NCBI GenBank assembly: GCA_039030335.1 | Contig: JBCCEJ010000005.1 | Coordinates: 1 to 64,000, forward strand | Direction: 5' to 3' | Length of the DNA stretch: 64,000 nucleotides | DNA from: JBCCEJ01 sp039030335 | GTDB lineage: Bacteria; Pseudomonadota; Gammaproteobacteria; HK1 | In this document: piece by piece, positions 17,861-26,416 of the stretch | Position numbering within the stretch: position 1 is the stretch's first letter | Layout of the letters: every line of letters starts with the position of its first letter | Program-made: the position numbers and the translations under genes | Notes under the pieces: generated by a model | What the model saw: only the letters and a program-made list of their open reading frames with translations | Told to the model about the DNA's origin: nothing | Database searches by the model: none

Positions 17861-17884
17861 AATCAAATATGGAGAACAAACAAG

Positions 17885-18685
17885 ATGTCCGACTCAAAGG
17901 GTTGGGTTGTATTGACCGGCGCGTCCGGAGGAATTGGCAAGGCTTTCGCCGTCGCACTGGCCAGGCGCGGGCACCCTGCCCTGCTCGTGGCGCGCAACAC
18001 ATCGAAGCTGGAAGCGCTGGCCCGCGATATTCGTGCCGACGGCGGCCAGTGTGAGGTGATGGCGGCCGACATCTCGACCGAAGCAGGGCTCGACTCGCTG
18101 GCCGAGCGTGCGCGCACACTCGGGCAGGTCGACCTGCTCGTCAACAATGCCGGCGTCTCGCGCACGGGCCCCTTTCTCAGCCAGACAGCCGCTGACGAGT
18201 CCATGATGACTCGCTTGAACATCGACGCGGTTACCGCGCTCACCCGGCTATTCCTGCCGGCCATGGTCGCGAGAGACGGCGGCGGCATCATCAACATTGC
18301 ATCCGTGGTGGGATTTCAGCCCGTGCCCTACTGGACGACCTACGCAGCGACCAAAGCGTATGTACTGGCCTTCGGGCAAGGTCTGGCACATGAACTGCGC
18401 AATTCGAAGGTCAGGGTTTTGACCGTGTGCCCCGGTTTCACCAAGACCGGGCTCTACGATGAGTCCGGCGCACCAGGACTCGCTGGCAAGGTACTGCCGT
18501 TCGCAACGACCGATGACGTCGTTGCAGGTGCCTTGAAAGCCTATGAGCGCGGCCGTGTGGTCCACGTGGTCGGGCACATGAACCGCCTGCTGACCGGCCT
18601 CGGCCCATGGCTGCCGAGACGGCTCCTGCGATGGTTCATGGGAGCGCTGTTTGCGCCTTCGTCGCCACCATCGGCCGTTGCCTGA
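17885..18685 (+). CDS. SDR family NAD(P)-dependent oxidoreductase
   Basis: A 266-residue classical short-chain dehydrogenase. It carries the cofactor motif TGASGGIGKAFA at residue 10, NNAG, the catalytic Ser in NIASVVGF and the YAATK active-site Tyr-Lys. The C-terminal extension after residue 230 (MNRLLTGLGPWLPRRLLRWFMGALF) is hydrophobic and may attach to membrane, as in some SDR acyl or steroid reductases. The ATG follows GGAGAACAAACAAG. It is probably repressed by the adjacent TetR protein. Confidence 0.88.
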   Translation: MSDSKGWVVLTGASGGIGKAFAVALARRGHPALLVARNTSKLEALARDIRADGGQCEVMAADISTEAGLDSLAERARTLGQVDLLVNNAGVSRTGPFLSQTAADESMMTRLNIDAVTALTRLFLPAMVARDGGGIINIASVVGFQPVPYWTTYAATKAYVLAFGQGLAHELRNSKVRVLTVCPGFTKTGLYDESGAPGLAGKVLPFATTDDVVAGALKAYERGRVVHVVGHMNRLLTGLGPWLPRRLLRWFMGALFAPSSPPSAVA

Positions 18686-18734
18686 ACGCACTGACGCGCC
18701 GGTTCAAGTCTTCGCACGACGGGGGATGACACAC

Positions 18735-19064
18735 ATGGTTCGATGTCTCTGTATGGTCCAACAAAAGCAGGCAGCCAACCGCCTGCAAAGCGTGCTGCAA
18801 AAATCCCTGACGGATTTCATTTGGCGAAACTTCCGCGTTCAGGCCTCCATCATCTGGATGCCGATAACCGCCGGCAACGGTTTCACCGCAGGTCTGCCTT
18901 CGAAGTCGTCGGTCGTGTCGTTGACCGCCCCTGAACCGCTGGCGCGAGCCCGGCGCGCCGAGCTGCTGCGCGCGCTGTGCGACGTTTGGACACAAACCAC
19001 GGACGGTCGGCCTGACGAACTGGTCGCCGTCATAAGCGATCCCTCCACCGCTGGACCCAACTGA
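18735..19064 (+). CDS. Tautomerase-like small protein
   Basis: A 109-residue protein whose second half, SSVVSLTAPEPLARARRAELLRALCDVW and ELVAVISDP, looks like the beta-alpha-beta unit of the 4-oxalocrotonate tautomerase superfamily. It starts Met-Val, so the Pro that serves as catalytic base after Met removal is not present at this N-terminus. GGGGG lies nine bases upstream of this ATG; an alternative ATG at 18726 would add three residues. Its stop overlaps the start of the next gene in TGATG, so the two products are translated together and may form one enzyme. Confidence 0.5.
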   Translation: MVRCLCMVQQKQAANRLQSVLQKSLTDFIWRNFRVQASIIWMPITAGNGFTAGLPSKSSVVSLTAPEPLARARRAELLRALCDVWTQTTDGRPDELVAVISDPSTAGPN

Positions 19065-19480
19065 TGCCACTCTATCTTTGCAACTTTGCCAAAGGCGCCA
19101 TCGAAGACGCTGCGAAAGCCCCGATCGCGGCGGATATCACGCAAATCCACTGTGACGTCACGGGTGCACCACCAAGCTTCGTACACGTTTTTTTTCTGGA
19201 AGATGCTGCGCATCCTCAAAGAGGCGGTAAAAAGGCGATCGTATCGGGCACGATTCGGGCAGGACGCACCCACGAGCAGAAACAACGCATCGCCCACCGT
19301 ATCTGCGAGGCGCTCAGTCGCCGCACCGGACTGGCACTTGCCGATCTGGCGGCAAGCACAGCTGATACACCGTCAAGCTGGGTGATGGAAGGTGGCGAAG
19401 TGATGCCTGAACCGGGCGAAGAGGCAAATTGGCTGGCGGCACGGGCGGCCGGGAGAGTGCAATCGGACGCTCAGGCCTGA
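19064..19480 (+). CDS. Tautomerase family protein
   Basis: A 138-residue member of the 4-oxalocrotonate tautomerase/cis-CaaD-like superfamily. It begins Met-Pro (MPLYLCNFAKG), supplying the amino-terminal proline base, and has VHVFFLEDA and KAIVSGTIRAGRTHEQKQRI with an Arg that may bind substrate carboxylate. Such enzymes isomerise enol/keto acids or dehalogenate small acids. It overlaps the upstream tautomerase-like gene by one base. Length is near that of fused or cis-CaaD-like members. Confidence 0.75.
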   Translation: MPLYLCNFAKGAIEDAAKAPIAADITQIHCDVTGAPPSFVHVFFLEDAAHPQRGGKKAIVSGTIRAGRTHEQKQRIAHRICEALSRRTGLALADLAASTADTPSSWVMEGGEVMPEPGEEANWLAARAAGRVQSDAQA

Positions 19481-19583
19481 CCATCCGTCGGGAGGCGATG
19501 CCAGGCGCCATGAGTGGCCGATGCCAGAGCCGCGCAGGTAAGATCTTGACTGACGTCCTGGGCAGCGCGCCGTAGCGAAGCAG

Positions 19584-20525
19584 ATGAGGCCATCAACCGG
19601 ACTGAACGCCCTCGCCGGCAAAGACGTACTCGTTCTGGATGGCGGCCTCGCCACAGAGTTGGAAGACCGGGGCTTGGATCTCGGCCATATGCTCTGGTCA
19701 GGCGATGTGCTGCTGAACAACCCGCGAGCGGTCGAACAAGTGCACTTCGACTACCTGTGCGCCGGCGCCGAGGTCATCATCACCGCCAGCTACCAGCTGA
19801 GCTATGCCGGCATGGCGAACGCGGGCTTTACAACCGAAGAAACTGACCGTGCTTTGCGCCAAAGTGTCGAGGTGGCGAAGCGGGCACGCGAGCGCTGGGC
19901 ACACGCCAGAGAGTCGGAGGTCAGAGCTTTTCAACCCCTGATCGCGGCGAGCGCCGGGCCTTACGGCGCCTTTCTCGCAAACGGCGCGGAATACACAGGT
20001 GTCTACGATGTCGACGCCGCTGGCCTGAGAGCCTTCCACGACCGGCGCCTCGAGATCCTGGTCGACTCGGTTGCCGACCTGATCGCCTTCGAGACGGTGC
20101 CTTCCTTGACCGAAGCGATCGTCATGGCTGAATTGATAGCCGACTCGCCCGACACGGCAGCGTGGCTCAGCTTCTCATGCCCCGACGGGCAGCAACTGGC
20201 TGACGGAACACCGGTCACCGACGCGGCGCAGAGGATTTTGGAGATCCGCCCGGATTGGGTTGCACTCGGGGTCAACTGCACGGCACCGGGCAATGTCGAA
20301 CCACTGTTGCACGCGCTGAGGCGCGTGACCGACCTGCCACTGCTCGCCTACCCGAACAGCGGCGAAGGATGGGATGCCGCGCGCCGTTGCTGGATCGGGG
20401 AACGGGATCCGACCGAGTTCTCCGAACTGGCACGGCGCTGGCGCAAAGCGGGTGCGCGGATAATTGGCGGATGCTGCCGCACCGGACCTGCTCACATTGC
20501 ATCGCTGCGTGAAGCGCTCACCTGA
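19584..20525 (+). CDS. Homocysteine S-methyltransferase family protein
   Basis: A 313-residue zinc-dependent methyltransferase. It opens with VLDGGLATELEDRGLDL and has the first zinc Cys in GVNCTAPGNVEPLL near residue 230 and the Cys pair in IGGCCRTGPAHI near residue 297. The family transfers a methyl group from S-methylmethionine, betaine or similar donors to homocysteine, making methionine. It lies close to methylamine-related remnants. Its 3' end overlaps the convergent hutC gene by 34 bases. Confidence 0.88.
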   Translation: MRPSTGLNALAGKDVLVLDGGLATELEDRGLDLGHMLWSGDVLLNNPRAVEQVHFDYLCAGAEVIITASYQLSYAGMANAGFTTEETDRALRQSVEVAKRARERWAHARESEVRAFQPLIAASAGPYGAFLANGAEYTGVYDVDAAGLRAFHDRRLEILVDSVADLIAFETVPSLTEAIVMAELIADSPDTAAWLSFSCPDGQQLADGTPVTDAAQRILEIRPDWVALGVNCTAPGNVEPLLHALRRVTDLPLLAYPNSGEGWDAARRCWIGERDPTEFSELARRWRKAGARIIGGCCRTGPAHIASLREALT

Positions 20526-21229
20526 TCGCGTTGCCCGGCCGTGCGGATCCGATAGAAAGTTCCAGGGTGCATCATACGCGCAAAGGTGATGACCGAATCC
20601 CCGTCCCACGTGCGCCGCTCGACAACCATCAGCGCCTCGCCGACGGTTAGCTCGAGACGCTCGGCAACCCGCGCTTCCGCGTTGGCCGCGCTGATGATGT
20701 GCTCGACGTCGAACCAAGGGCGAGTCGCCAACAGCCACGCGTTGGGAGACCGTTCGCGAAATGACTCTGCACGCGCCTCGGGCACGGACTCGAGATTTAT
20801 CCAACGCTCCTCGAACTGAAACGGCACGTCATTTGCGTAGTGCAGGCATTCGACCCGGAGCGCGTCGGCGCCTGTCGCCAACCTCAGATGACCCGCAAGC
20901 GCTGCGGCGGGCCGCACGATCCGCCGGCTCAGCCGGCGGTAGCGATAGCTCGCCCCGGTCGACGCGATCTCGTCCTCGATTCGCGGTACGTCGATAAGCG
21001 TCGCCCGCTCGGTTCGCAGGGCAACGCGTGTGCCAGAACGCCGACGACGCTCAACGAGGCCTTCTTCGGCCAGTTCGCGTAACGCTCGATGCACGGTCAT
21101 GCGGGCACAACCGAACGCTTCCGCGAGCGCCTGCTCTTTAGGGATCAGCTGACCAGGGCGCCACGCACCACTTCGGATCTGATCGAACACATGCTGCTTG
21201 ACCTGCAGATAAGAGCCGCGCGCGGTCAT
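20492..21229 (-). CDS. hutC: HutC-type GntR/UTRA repressor
   Basis: A 245-residue GntR-family regulator with the winged helix in residues 1-70 (QIRSGAWRPGQLIPKEQAL, FGCARMTVHRALRELAEEG) and a UTRA ligand domain. RWINLESVPE, VEHIISAANAEARVAERLEL and VVERRTWDGDSVITFAR match HutC, which binds urocanate and releases the hut promoter. The start was chosen where MTARGSYLQVKQHV begins. It is divergent from the hut genes, with two related palindromes between. Confidence 0.88.
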   Translation of the reverse strand: MTARGSYLQVKQHVFDQIRSGAWRPGQLIPKEQALAEAFGCARMTVHRALRELAEEGLVERRRRSGTRVALRTERATLIDVPRIEDEIASTGASYRYRRLSRRIVRPAAALAGHLRLATGADALRVECLHYANDVPFQFEERWINLESVPEARAESFRERSPNAWLLATRPWFDVEHIISAANAEARVAERLELTVGEALMVVERRTWDGDSVITFARMMHPGTFYRIRTAGQRDQVSASRSDAM

Positions 21230-21343
21230 GTTGGACTCTCTGATGGGTGGACCGAGAACGCCGAACAGGGCCCCGCCTCTCGTCCACGAGGAAACGCCCC
21301 CGGCCGCGACACTTCGGATCACGCGCTCGGGCGCTCAGCATTT

Positions 21344-21377
21344 ATGTATAGACATAATCATATAAGTCTAGACATAA
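21344..21377. promoter_or_regulatory. Two candidate HutC operators
   Basis: ATGTATAGACATAA and AAGTCTAGACATAA occur in tandem between hutC and the hut structural genes. Both match the known GntR/HutC type TGTnTAGACA palindrome; GTCTAGAC at 21366-21373 is perfectly symmetric. They probably overlap the hut promoter. Confidence 0.7.
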
Positions 21378-21415
21378 TTTGCCCAGCCTTACTTGGCGTC
21401 TGGTGAGGAATCCGC

Positions 21416-21652
21416 GTGTACGACTCTTACCGATACCTCCTGACCAACGCAGCGATCGCAACCTTCGCCGCGCGGGGCGCGCCTTATGGCTTGGTCGAAG
21501 CAGGCGCACGCGCGGTCGAAGCCGGCAAGCGTGCCGACTTTGCGATCTGGAACGTAGCAACGCCTGCGGAACTCGCCTACCGGAACGGATTCAACCCGTT
21601 AGTCAAACGCGTGCGCGGACGCGCCGCCGACCAGCCTGGAGAAACCACATGA
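21416..21652 (+). pseudogene. hutI: Imidazolonepropionase with an internal in-frame deletion
   Basis: This 78-codon frame starts at GTG after GAGG and joins two distant parts of HutI. Residues 1-36 (YLLTNAAIATF, GAPYGLVEAGARAV) match the N-terminus; residues 38-64 (KRADFAIWNVATPAELAYRNG) match the C-terminus of a roughly 400-residue enzyme. The central metal-binding barrel is absent, so it cannot hydrolyse imidazolonepropionate. The junction lies near base 21524 and falls in VEAG-like repeated sequence. Its stop overlaps the hutU start in ATGA, preserving translational coupling. A genomic deletion or assembly collapse would both fit. Confidence 0.8.
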
Positions 21653-23322
21653 CCGACCGACGTCTGAATGCGCGCGACGTCTACGCGCCTACCGGCACGG
21701 AGCTGACGGCCAAGTCCTGGCAAACCGAAGCGCCGATGCGCATGCTCATGAACAACCTGCATCCAGACGTCGCGGAGAATCCGCACGAACTCGTGGTGTA
21801 CGGCGGCATCGGCCGAGCGGCGCGCACGTGGGACGACTTCGATCGCATCGTCGCAAGCCTCCAATCACTCGAAGATGACGAGACGCTGCTCGTGCAGTCA
21901 GGCCGCCCTGTCGGCGTGTTCCGCACGCACACGGAGGCGCCGCGCGTGCTGATCGCAAACTCGAATCTGGTGCCGCACTGGGCCAACTGGAATCACTTCC
22001 ACGAACTCGACCGCAAAGGTCTCATGATGTACGGCCAGATGACCGCAGGCTCGTGGATCTACATCGGCACGCAGGGCATCGTTCAAGGCACCTACGAGAC
22101 TTTTGTCGAAGCCGGTCGTCAGCACTACGGCGGCGACCTGAAGGGCCGCTGGATCCTGACGGCAGGACTCGGAGGCATGGGCGGTGCGCAGCCGTTGGCA
22201 GCGGTCATGGCGGGCGCCTCGTGCCTCATCGTCGAATGTGATCCGACCCGCATCGACTTCCGGCTCCGCACCCGCTATCTCGATGAACAGGCGAGCGACC
22301 TCGAAGACGCGCTCGCGCGCATCGAGCGATACACGGCGGCCGGCGAAGCGCGCTCGGTCGGCCTGCTCGGCAATGCGGCCGAAGTCTTCGTCGAACTCAA
22401 TCGACGTGGGGTCAGGCCAGACATCGTGACCGATCAGACTTCAGCGCACGACCCGGTAAACGGCTACCTGCCGAGAGGCTGGACGCTCGCCGAGTGGCGG
22501 GACAAACGCGAGACCGACCCGGCGAGCGTCGAAGCAGCTGCCAGAGCTTCAATGAAAGAACACGTTGAAGCGATGGTCGCGTTCTGGAACGCGGGCGTGC
22601 CAACGCTCGACTACGGCAACAACATCCGACAGGTCGCAAAAGAGGAAGGCTTCAAAAATGCCTTCGCGTTTCCAGGCTTCGTACCAGCGTATATCCGACC
22701 GTTGTTCTGCCGCGGTATAGGGCCGTTTCGCTGGTGTGCACTGTCAGGCGATCCGGAAGACATCTACCGCACCGACGCAAAAGTCAAAGAGCTGATCCCG
22801 GACAACGCCCATCTACACAACTGGCTGGATATGGCCCGCGAGCGCATCAGCTTCCAGGGTTTGCCAGCTCGGATCTGCTGGGTCGGACTCGGCGAACGCC
22901 ATCGCCTCGGACTCGCCTTCAACGAGATGGTTGCCCGCGGCGAGCTGAAAGCACCGGTAGTCATCGGCCGCGATCATCTGGACTCGGGCTCGGTAGCGTC
23001 GCCGAACCGCGAAACCGAATCGATGAGAGACGGCTCCGACGCCGTGTCCGACTGGCCGCTGTTAAACGCCCTGTTGAACTGCGCGTCGGGTGCTACGTGG
23101 GTTTCCATCCATCACGGCGGCGGCGTTGGGATCGGGTTCTCGCAGCACGCGGGTATGGTCATTTGCTGCGACGGCACCGAAGCGGCGGCAAAACGGATCG
23201 AACGGGTGCTCTGGAACGACCCCGCGAGTGGCGTCATGCGCCATGCCGATGCCGGTTACGAAGATGCGATCGCCTGTGCCCGCTCTCACGAACTGAATCT
23301 GCCATCGCTTGGCAAGGCTTGA
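21649..23322 (+). CDS. hutU: Urocanate hydratase
   Basis: A 557-residue enzyme, the normal length, converting urocanate to imidazolonepropionate with tightly bound NAD+. Signatures include VQSGRPVGVFRTH, NSNLVPHWANW, YGQMTAGSWIYIGTQGI, the NAD region LTAGLGGMGGAQPLA, and DQTSAHDPVNGYLP. RDHLDSGSVASPNRET and HHGGGVGIGFSQHAG near the C-terminus are also diagnostic. It overlaps the hutI remnant by four bases and is followed 37 bases later by hutH. It should be induced by urocanate through HutC. Confidence 0.96.
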   Translation: MTDRRLNARDVYAPTGTELTAKSWQTEAPMRMLMNNLHPDVAENPHELVVYGGIGRAARTWDDFDRIVASLQSLEDDETLLVQSGRPVGVFRTHTEAPRVLIANSNLVPHWANWNHFHELDRKGLMMYGQMTAGSWIYIGTQGIVQGTYETFVEAGRQHYGGDLKGRWILTAGLGGMGGAQPLAAVMAGASCLIVECDPTRIDFRLRTRYLDEQASDLEDALARIERYTAAGEARSVGLLGNAAEVFVELNRRGVRPDIVTDQTSAHDPVNGYLPRGWTLAEWRDKRETDPASVEAAARASMKEHVEAMVAFWNAGVPTLDYGNNIRQVAKEEGFKNAFAFPGFVPAYIRPLFCRGIGPFRWCALSGDPEDIYRTDAKVKELIPDNAHLHNWLDMARERISFQGLPARICWVGLGERHRLGLAFNEMVARGELKAPVVIGRDHLDSGSVASPNRETESMRDGSDAVSDWPLLNALLNCASGATWVSIHHGGGVGIGFSQHAGMVICCDGTEAAAKRIERVLWNDPASGVMRHADAGYEDAIACARSHELNLPSLGKA

Positions 23323-23359
23323 ACCGCTGTAGTAACTCGACCTGGGAGCACCAAGCGCC

Positions 23360-24892
23360 GTGCAACCAACCATTTTGAATCCAGGATTCGTACCGCTCGA
23401 CACGCTCCACGCAATTCACGCAGAGGGGCTGCCCGTAGAGCTGAATCGAAGCGCGCGTGACGGTGTCGACAAGGCGGCTCGCCATGTCGCCAACGCGGTG
23501 GCGGGCGAGGTGCCGGTTTACGGCGTGAACACCGGGTTCGGCAAGCTCGCATCCGTACAGATCGAACCTGCCGACACGGCGGTGCTGCAGCGCAACCTCG
23601 TTCTGTCGCATGCGTGCGGTGTCGGCGATTCCACACCGGTCGACGTCACGCGCCTGATGATGGTGCTGAAACTCATCTCGCTCGGACGCGGGGCGTCAGG
23701 GGTCCGATGGGCCGTACTGGAACTCATCGAGGCGATGATCGCTCGCGGCGTGTACCCGGTCGTCCCGCTACAAGGCTCGGTTGGTGCGTCAGGCGATCTG
23801 GCACCGCTCGCGCACATGGCGGCGGTCATGCTCGGTGAAGGCTATGCGCGGTTTGGCGACGACACGCTGGCGGGCGCCGCGGCGCTAACCGCAGCTGGCC
23901 TTCAGCCAATCGCGCTGGATGCCAAAGAAGGCCTGGCTCTGATCAACGGCACGCAGTTCTCGACGGCGTTTGCGCTCGCAGGCCTGTTCGACGCGTGGGC
24001 CAACGCCGACGCCGCGCTCATCACGTCATGCCTTTCCACCGACGCCATCAAAGGCTCGACAGCGCCGCTGCGCGCGGAGATTCACGATCTCCGCGGACAT
24101 CGAGGACAGATCGATGTCGCAAGCGTCATGCGGGCATTGATGTCGGGTTCGGAGATTCGCGAAAGTCATCGCGAAGACGATCCGCGCGTGCAGGATCCGT
24201 ACTGTATCCGCTGCCAGCCACAGGTGGCGGGGGCCTGTGTAGACCTGCTGAGGCAGGCCGGGCAGACCCTGACGACCGAGGCCAACGCCGTCACCGATAA
24301 TCCGCTCGTGCTCGACGCCGATATCCTGTCGGGCGGCAACTTTCATGCAGAGCCGGTGGCGTTCGCCGCCGACCAGATAGCACTTGCGGTGTCGGAGCTG
24401 GGTTCGATCGCACAGCGCCGCGTGGCGCTGATGGTCGACCCGACGCTTTCGTGCGACCTGCCGCCATTCCTGACGCCGGAGCCAGGCCTCAATTCAGGTT
24501 TCATGATCGCGGAGGTAACGACCGCGGCGCTGATGAGCGAAAACAAACATCTGGCCAATCCGTGCTCGACCGACTCCACGCCGACAAGCGCAAATCAGGA
24601 AGACCATGTGTCGATGGCCGCACACGCAGCACGTCGCCTGGCGCTCATGAATGCCAACCTGTCACGCATCCTCGGTGTCGAGCTGATCTGCGCCGCGCAA
24701 GGGATCGAGTTTCGGGCGCCGCTCGCCACCAGCGACCCTCTGCAGCGCGTGATCGCGGAAGTACGCGCCGTCGTACCGGCGCTCACGAATGACCGGTTCA
24801 TGGCCCCGGAGCTCGAAAGCGCGGCCGAACTCATCGAAAGCGGCGCGCTGCCGGCGGTCGTCGGTGAGGTCGGGCGGCTAGCCCGTCAGTGA
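23360..24892 (+). CDS. hutH: Histidine ammonia-lyase
   Basis: A 510-residue histidase that deaminates histidine to trans-urocanate. The cofactor-forming Ala143-Ser144-Gly145 is in GSVGASGDLAPLAHM, which makes the MIO electrophile, and YGVNTGFGKL near residue 54 is the conserved Tyr loop. KEGLALINGTQFSTA and QDPYCIRCQPQVAGA also match. It starts at GTG after GGGAGC. It follows hutU, so hutU-hutH are one transcript with the broken hutI. Confidence 0.96.
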   Translation: MQPTILNPGFVPLDTLHAIHAEGLPVELNRSARDGVDKAARHVANAVAGEVPVYGVNTGFGKLASVQIEPADTAVLQRNLVLSHACGVGDSTPVDVTRLMMVLKLISLGRGASGVRWAVLELIEAMIARGVYPVVPLQGSVGASGDLAPLAHMAAVMLGEGYARFGDDTLAGAAALTAAGLQPIALDAKEGLALINGTQFSTAFALAGLFDAWANADAALITSCLSTDAIKGSTAPLRAEIHDLRGHRGQIDVASVMRALMSGSEIRESHREDDPRVQDPYCIRCQPQVAGACVDLLRQAGQTLTTEANAVTDNPLVLDADILSGGNFHAEPVAFAADQIALAVSELGSIAQRRVALMVDPTLSCDLPPFLTPEPGLNSGFMIAEVTTAALMSENKHLANPCSTDSTPTSANQEDHVSMAAHAARRLALMNANLSRILGVELICAAQGIEFRAPLATSDPLQRVIAEVRAVVPALTNDRFMAPELESAAELIESGALPAVVGEVGRLARQ

Positions 24893-24959
24893 AACACCCC
24901 GCCTTCGATACGATAGAGCCGGTTGGCCCGCAAGGCGCCGGGCCGCCCGCGATGCAGGA

Positions 24960-26213
24960 TCAGGGACGGCTGTCGCCGTACGCCAGGTACGCGCGCTGCG
25001 TATTAATGTGATCAGCGACGAAGCGCGCGTCGTGCCACACGCCCCAGATGAACGATGACGCACGACGCGACTGCCACGGTAAACCCAGAAAGTAGATGCC
25101 CGGTTCGGGCGATACGCCACGCTGATGCCGGGGCCAGCCACGCTCGTCAAGCACGTCAGCTTCGAGCCAGCCGAAGTCGACGGTGAATCCTGTCGCCCAC
25201 AACACTGTCGTGACATCAGCGGCCGCGAGATCGAGTTCGAGAAGCGGATCGGTCATGCACGGTGGCGCCGGGTCGATAACCCGGGCCTGCGCGTCCTCAG
25301 GAAGGTCGAGGCCATTGCGCTCGACGTACGCGTCCGCCTCATCCAGCACCGACAGGTAGTTCGCATCGCCCCGCTCGATGTTGCTGGCGAGATCGCCGGC
25401 GAATCCAACGACACCGTCGGCGAATCGATGCGTGGTACCAACCAGCGCGATACCTTTGGCGGCGAGGTGGCGAAAGTCGACAGTGCTGCCGCCGTCGACC
25501 CCGCTGACGGCGATGGTCACGTGTTCGGCACCAGGCACCGACTGCACGTCCCACTTGCCGAGGACCCCAAGCCACCAGACGTAGTCGCGCCCCCGGTAAC
25601 GCCTGGGAGGACGGTCGTGGAGGCCAACGGACAGGTAGACCTGACGGCCAGCCCGGCGCAGATCGTCGGCGATCTGCGCGCCCGATGAGCCTGCCCCGAC
25701 GACCAGCACGGCCCCATCAGGAAGCTGCGATGGATTCTTGTAAGCGCTCGAATGCAGCTGATGAATGCCGGCATTATCCGGGATCAGATCCGGCTTGACC
25801 GGCACCTGGAAAGGACCGGTGGCGGCGACGACGTGGTCGGCCTCGATGAGGCCGTCGGAGGTCTCGACCAGAAATCCACGACGAAGATCCTGGCGACGCA
25901 CCGCGGTGACTTCAACGCCGCAGCGAATCGGCGCGCGAATCTGCTCGGCGTAGGCCACGAAGTAATCCGCGACGGTCTCTTTACCGGGAAATCCTTCGGG
26001 ATCGAAATCGGCAAACTCGAAGCTCGGAAAGCGATCGTGCCACGCAGGCCCGTTTGCAACCAGCGAATCCCAACGTTCGGATCGCCAGCGCTCGGCAATA
26101 CGATGGCGTTCGAGCACGACATGCGGCACCCCACAGAGCGACAGGTGTTCACTCATCGCGAGGCCGGCCTGACCGCCTCCAACGACAACGGTGTCAGTTC
26201 TCTCGATTGGCAT
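24960..26213 (-). CDS. Flavin-containing monooxygenase-like NAD(P)/FAD oxidoreductase
   Basis: A 417-residue group B type flavoprotein. The FAD motif is VVVGGGQAGLAMSEHLS near residue 9 and the NADPH motif VLVVGAGSSGAQIADDL near residue 160; VVAATGPFQVPVKPDLIP and the ATG-bearing VLWATGFTVDFGWLE also fit. Such enzymes oxygenate soft nucleophiles or do Baeyer-Villiger chemistry, and the small CzcO/TrkA-like class is common near metal or aromatic genes. The ATG at 26213 was preferred to a GTG six codons upstream (26231). Its 3' end faces hutH. Confidence 0.82.
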   Translation of the reverse strand: MPIERTDTVVVGGGQAGLAMSEHLSLCGVPHVVLERHRIAERWRSERWDSLVANGPAWHDRFPSFEFADFDPEGFPGKETVADYFVAYAEQIRAPIRCGVEVTAVRRQDLRRGFLVETSDGLIEADHVVAATGPFQVPVKPDLIPDNAGIHQLHSSAYKNPSQLPDGAVLVVGAGSSGAQIADDLRRAGRQVYLSVGLHDRPPRRYRGRDYVWWLGVLGKWDVQSVPGAEHVTIAVSGVDGGSTVDFRHLAAKGIALVGTTHRFADGVVGFAGDLASNIERGDANYLSVLDEADAYVERNGLDLPEDAQARVIDPAPPCMTDPLLELDLAAADVTTVLWATGFTVDFGWLEADVLDERGWPRHQRGVSPEPGIYFLGLPWQSRRASSFIWGVWHDARFVADHINTQRAYLAYGDSRP

Positions 26214-26416
26214 CTGCGTGTTCCCGAGCACTACGGACGACCCCGGGCAGGCGATTTCGTGGGCCGCATCTACAGGCGCATTGTGTACAACGCGAGCACG
26301 GCGCGCACCAGTACGGCCGCGTCAGATCTGCAAAACGAGCGCGGGCGCGAGCAGCATCAGCGAAACGGCGGCCAGGGCTCCGCCGGCCCAGGCTGGCGCT
26401 GACGCAAGCGCGTGAT

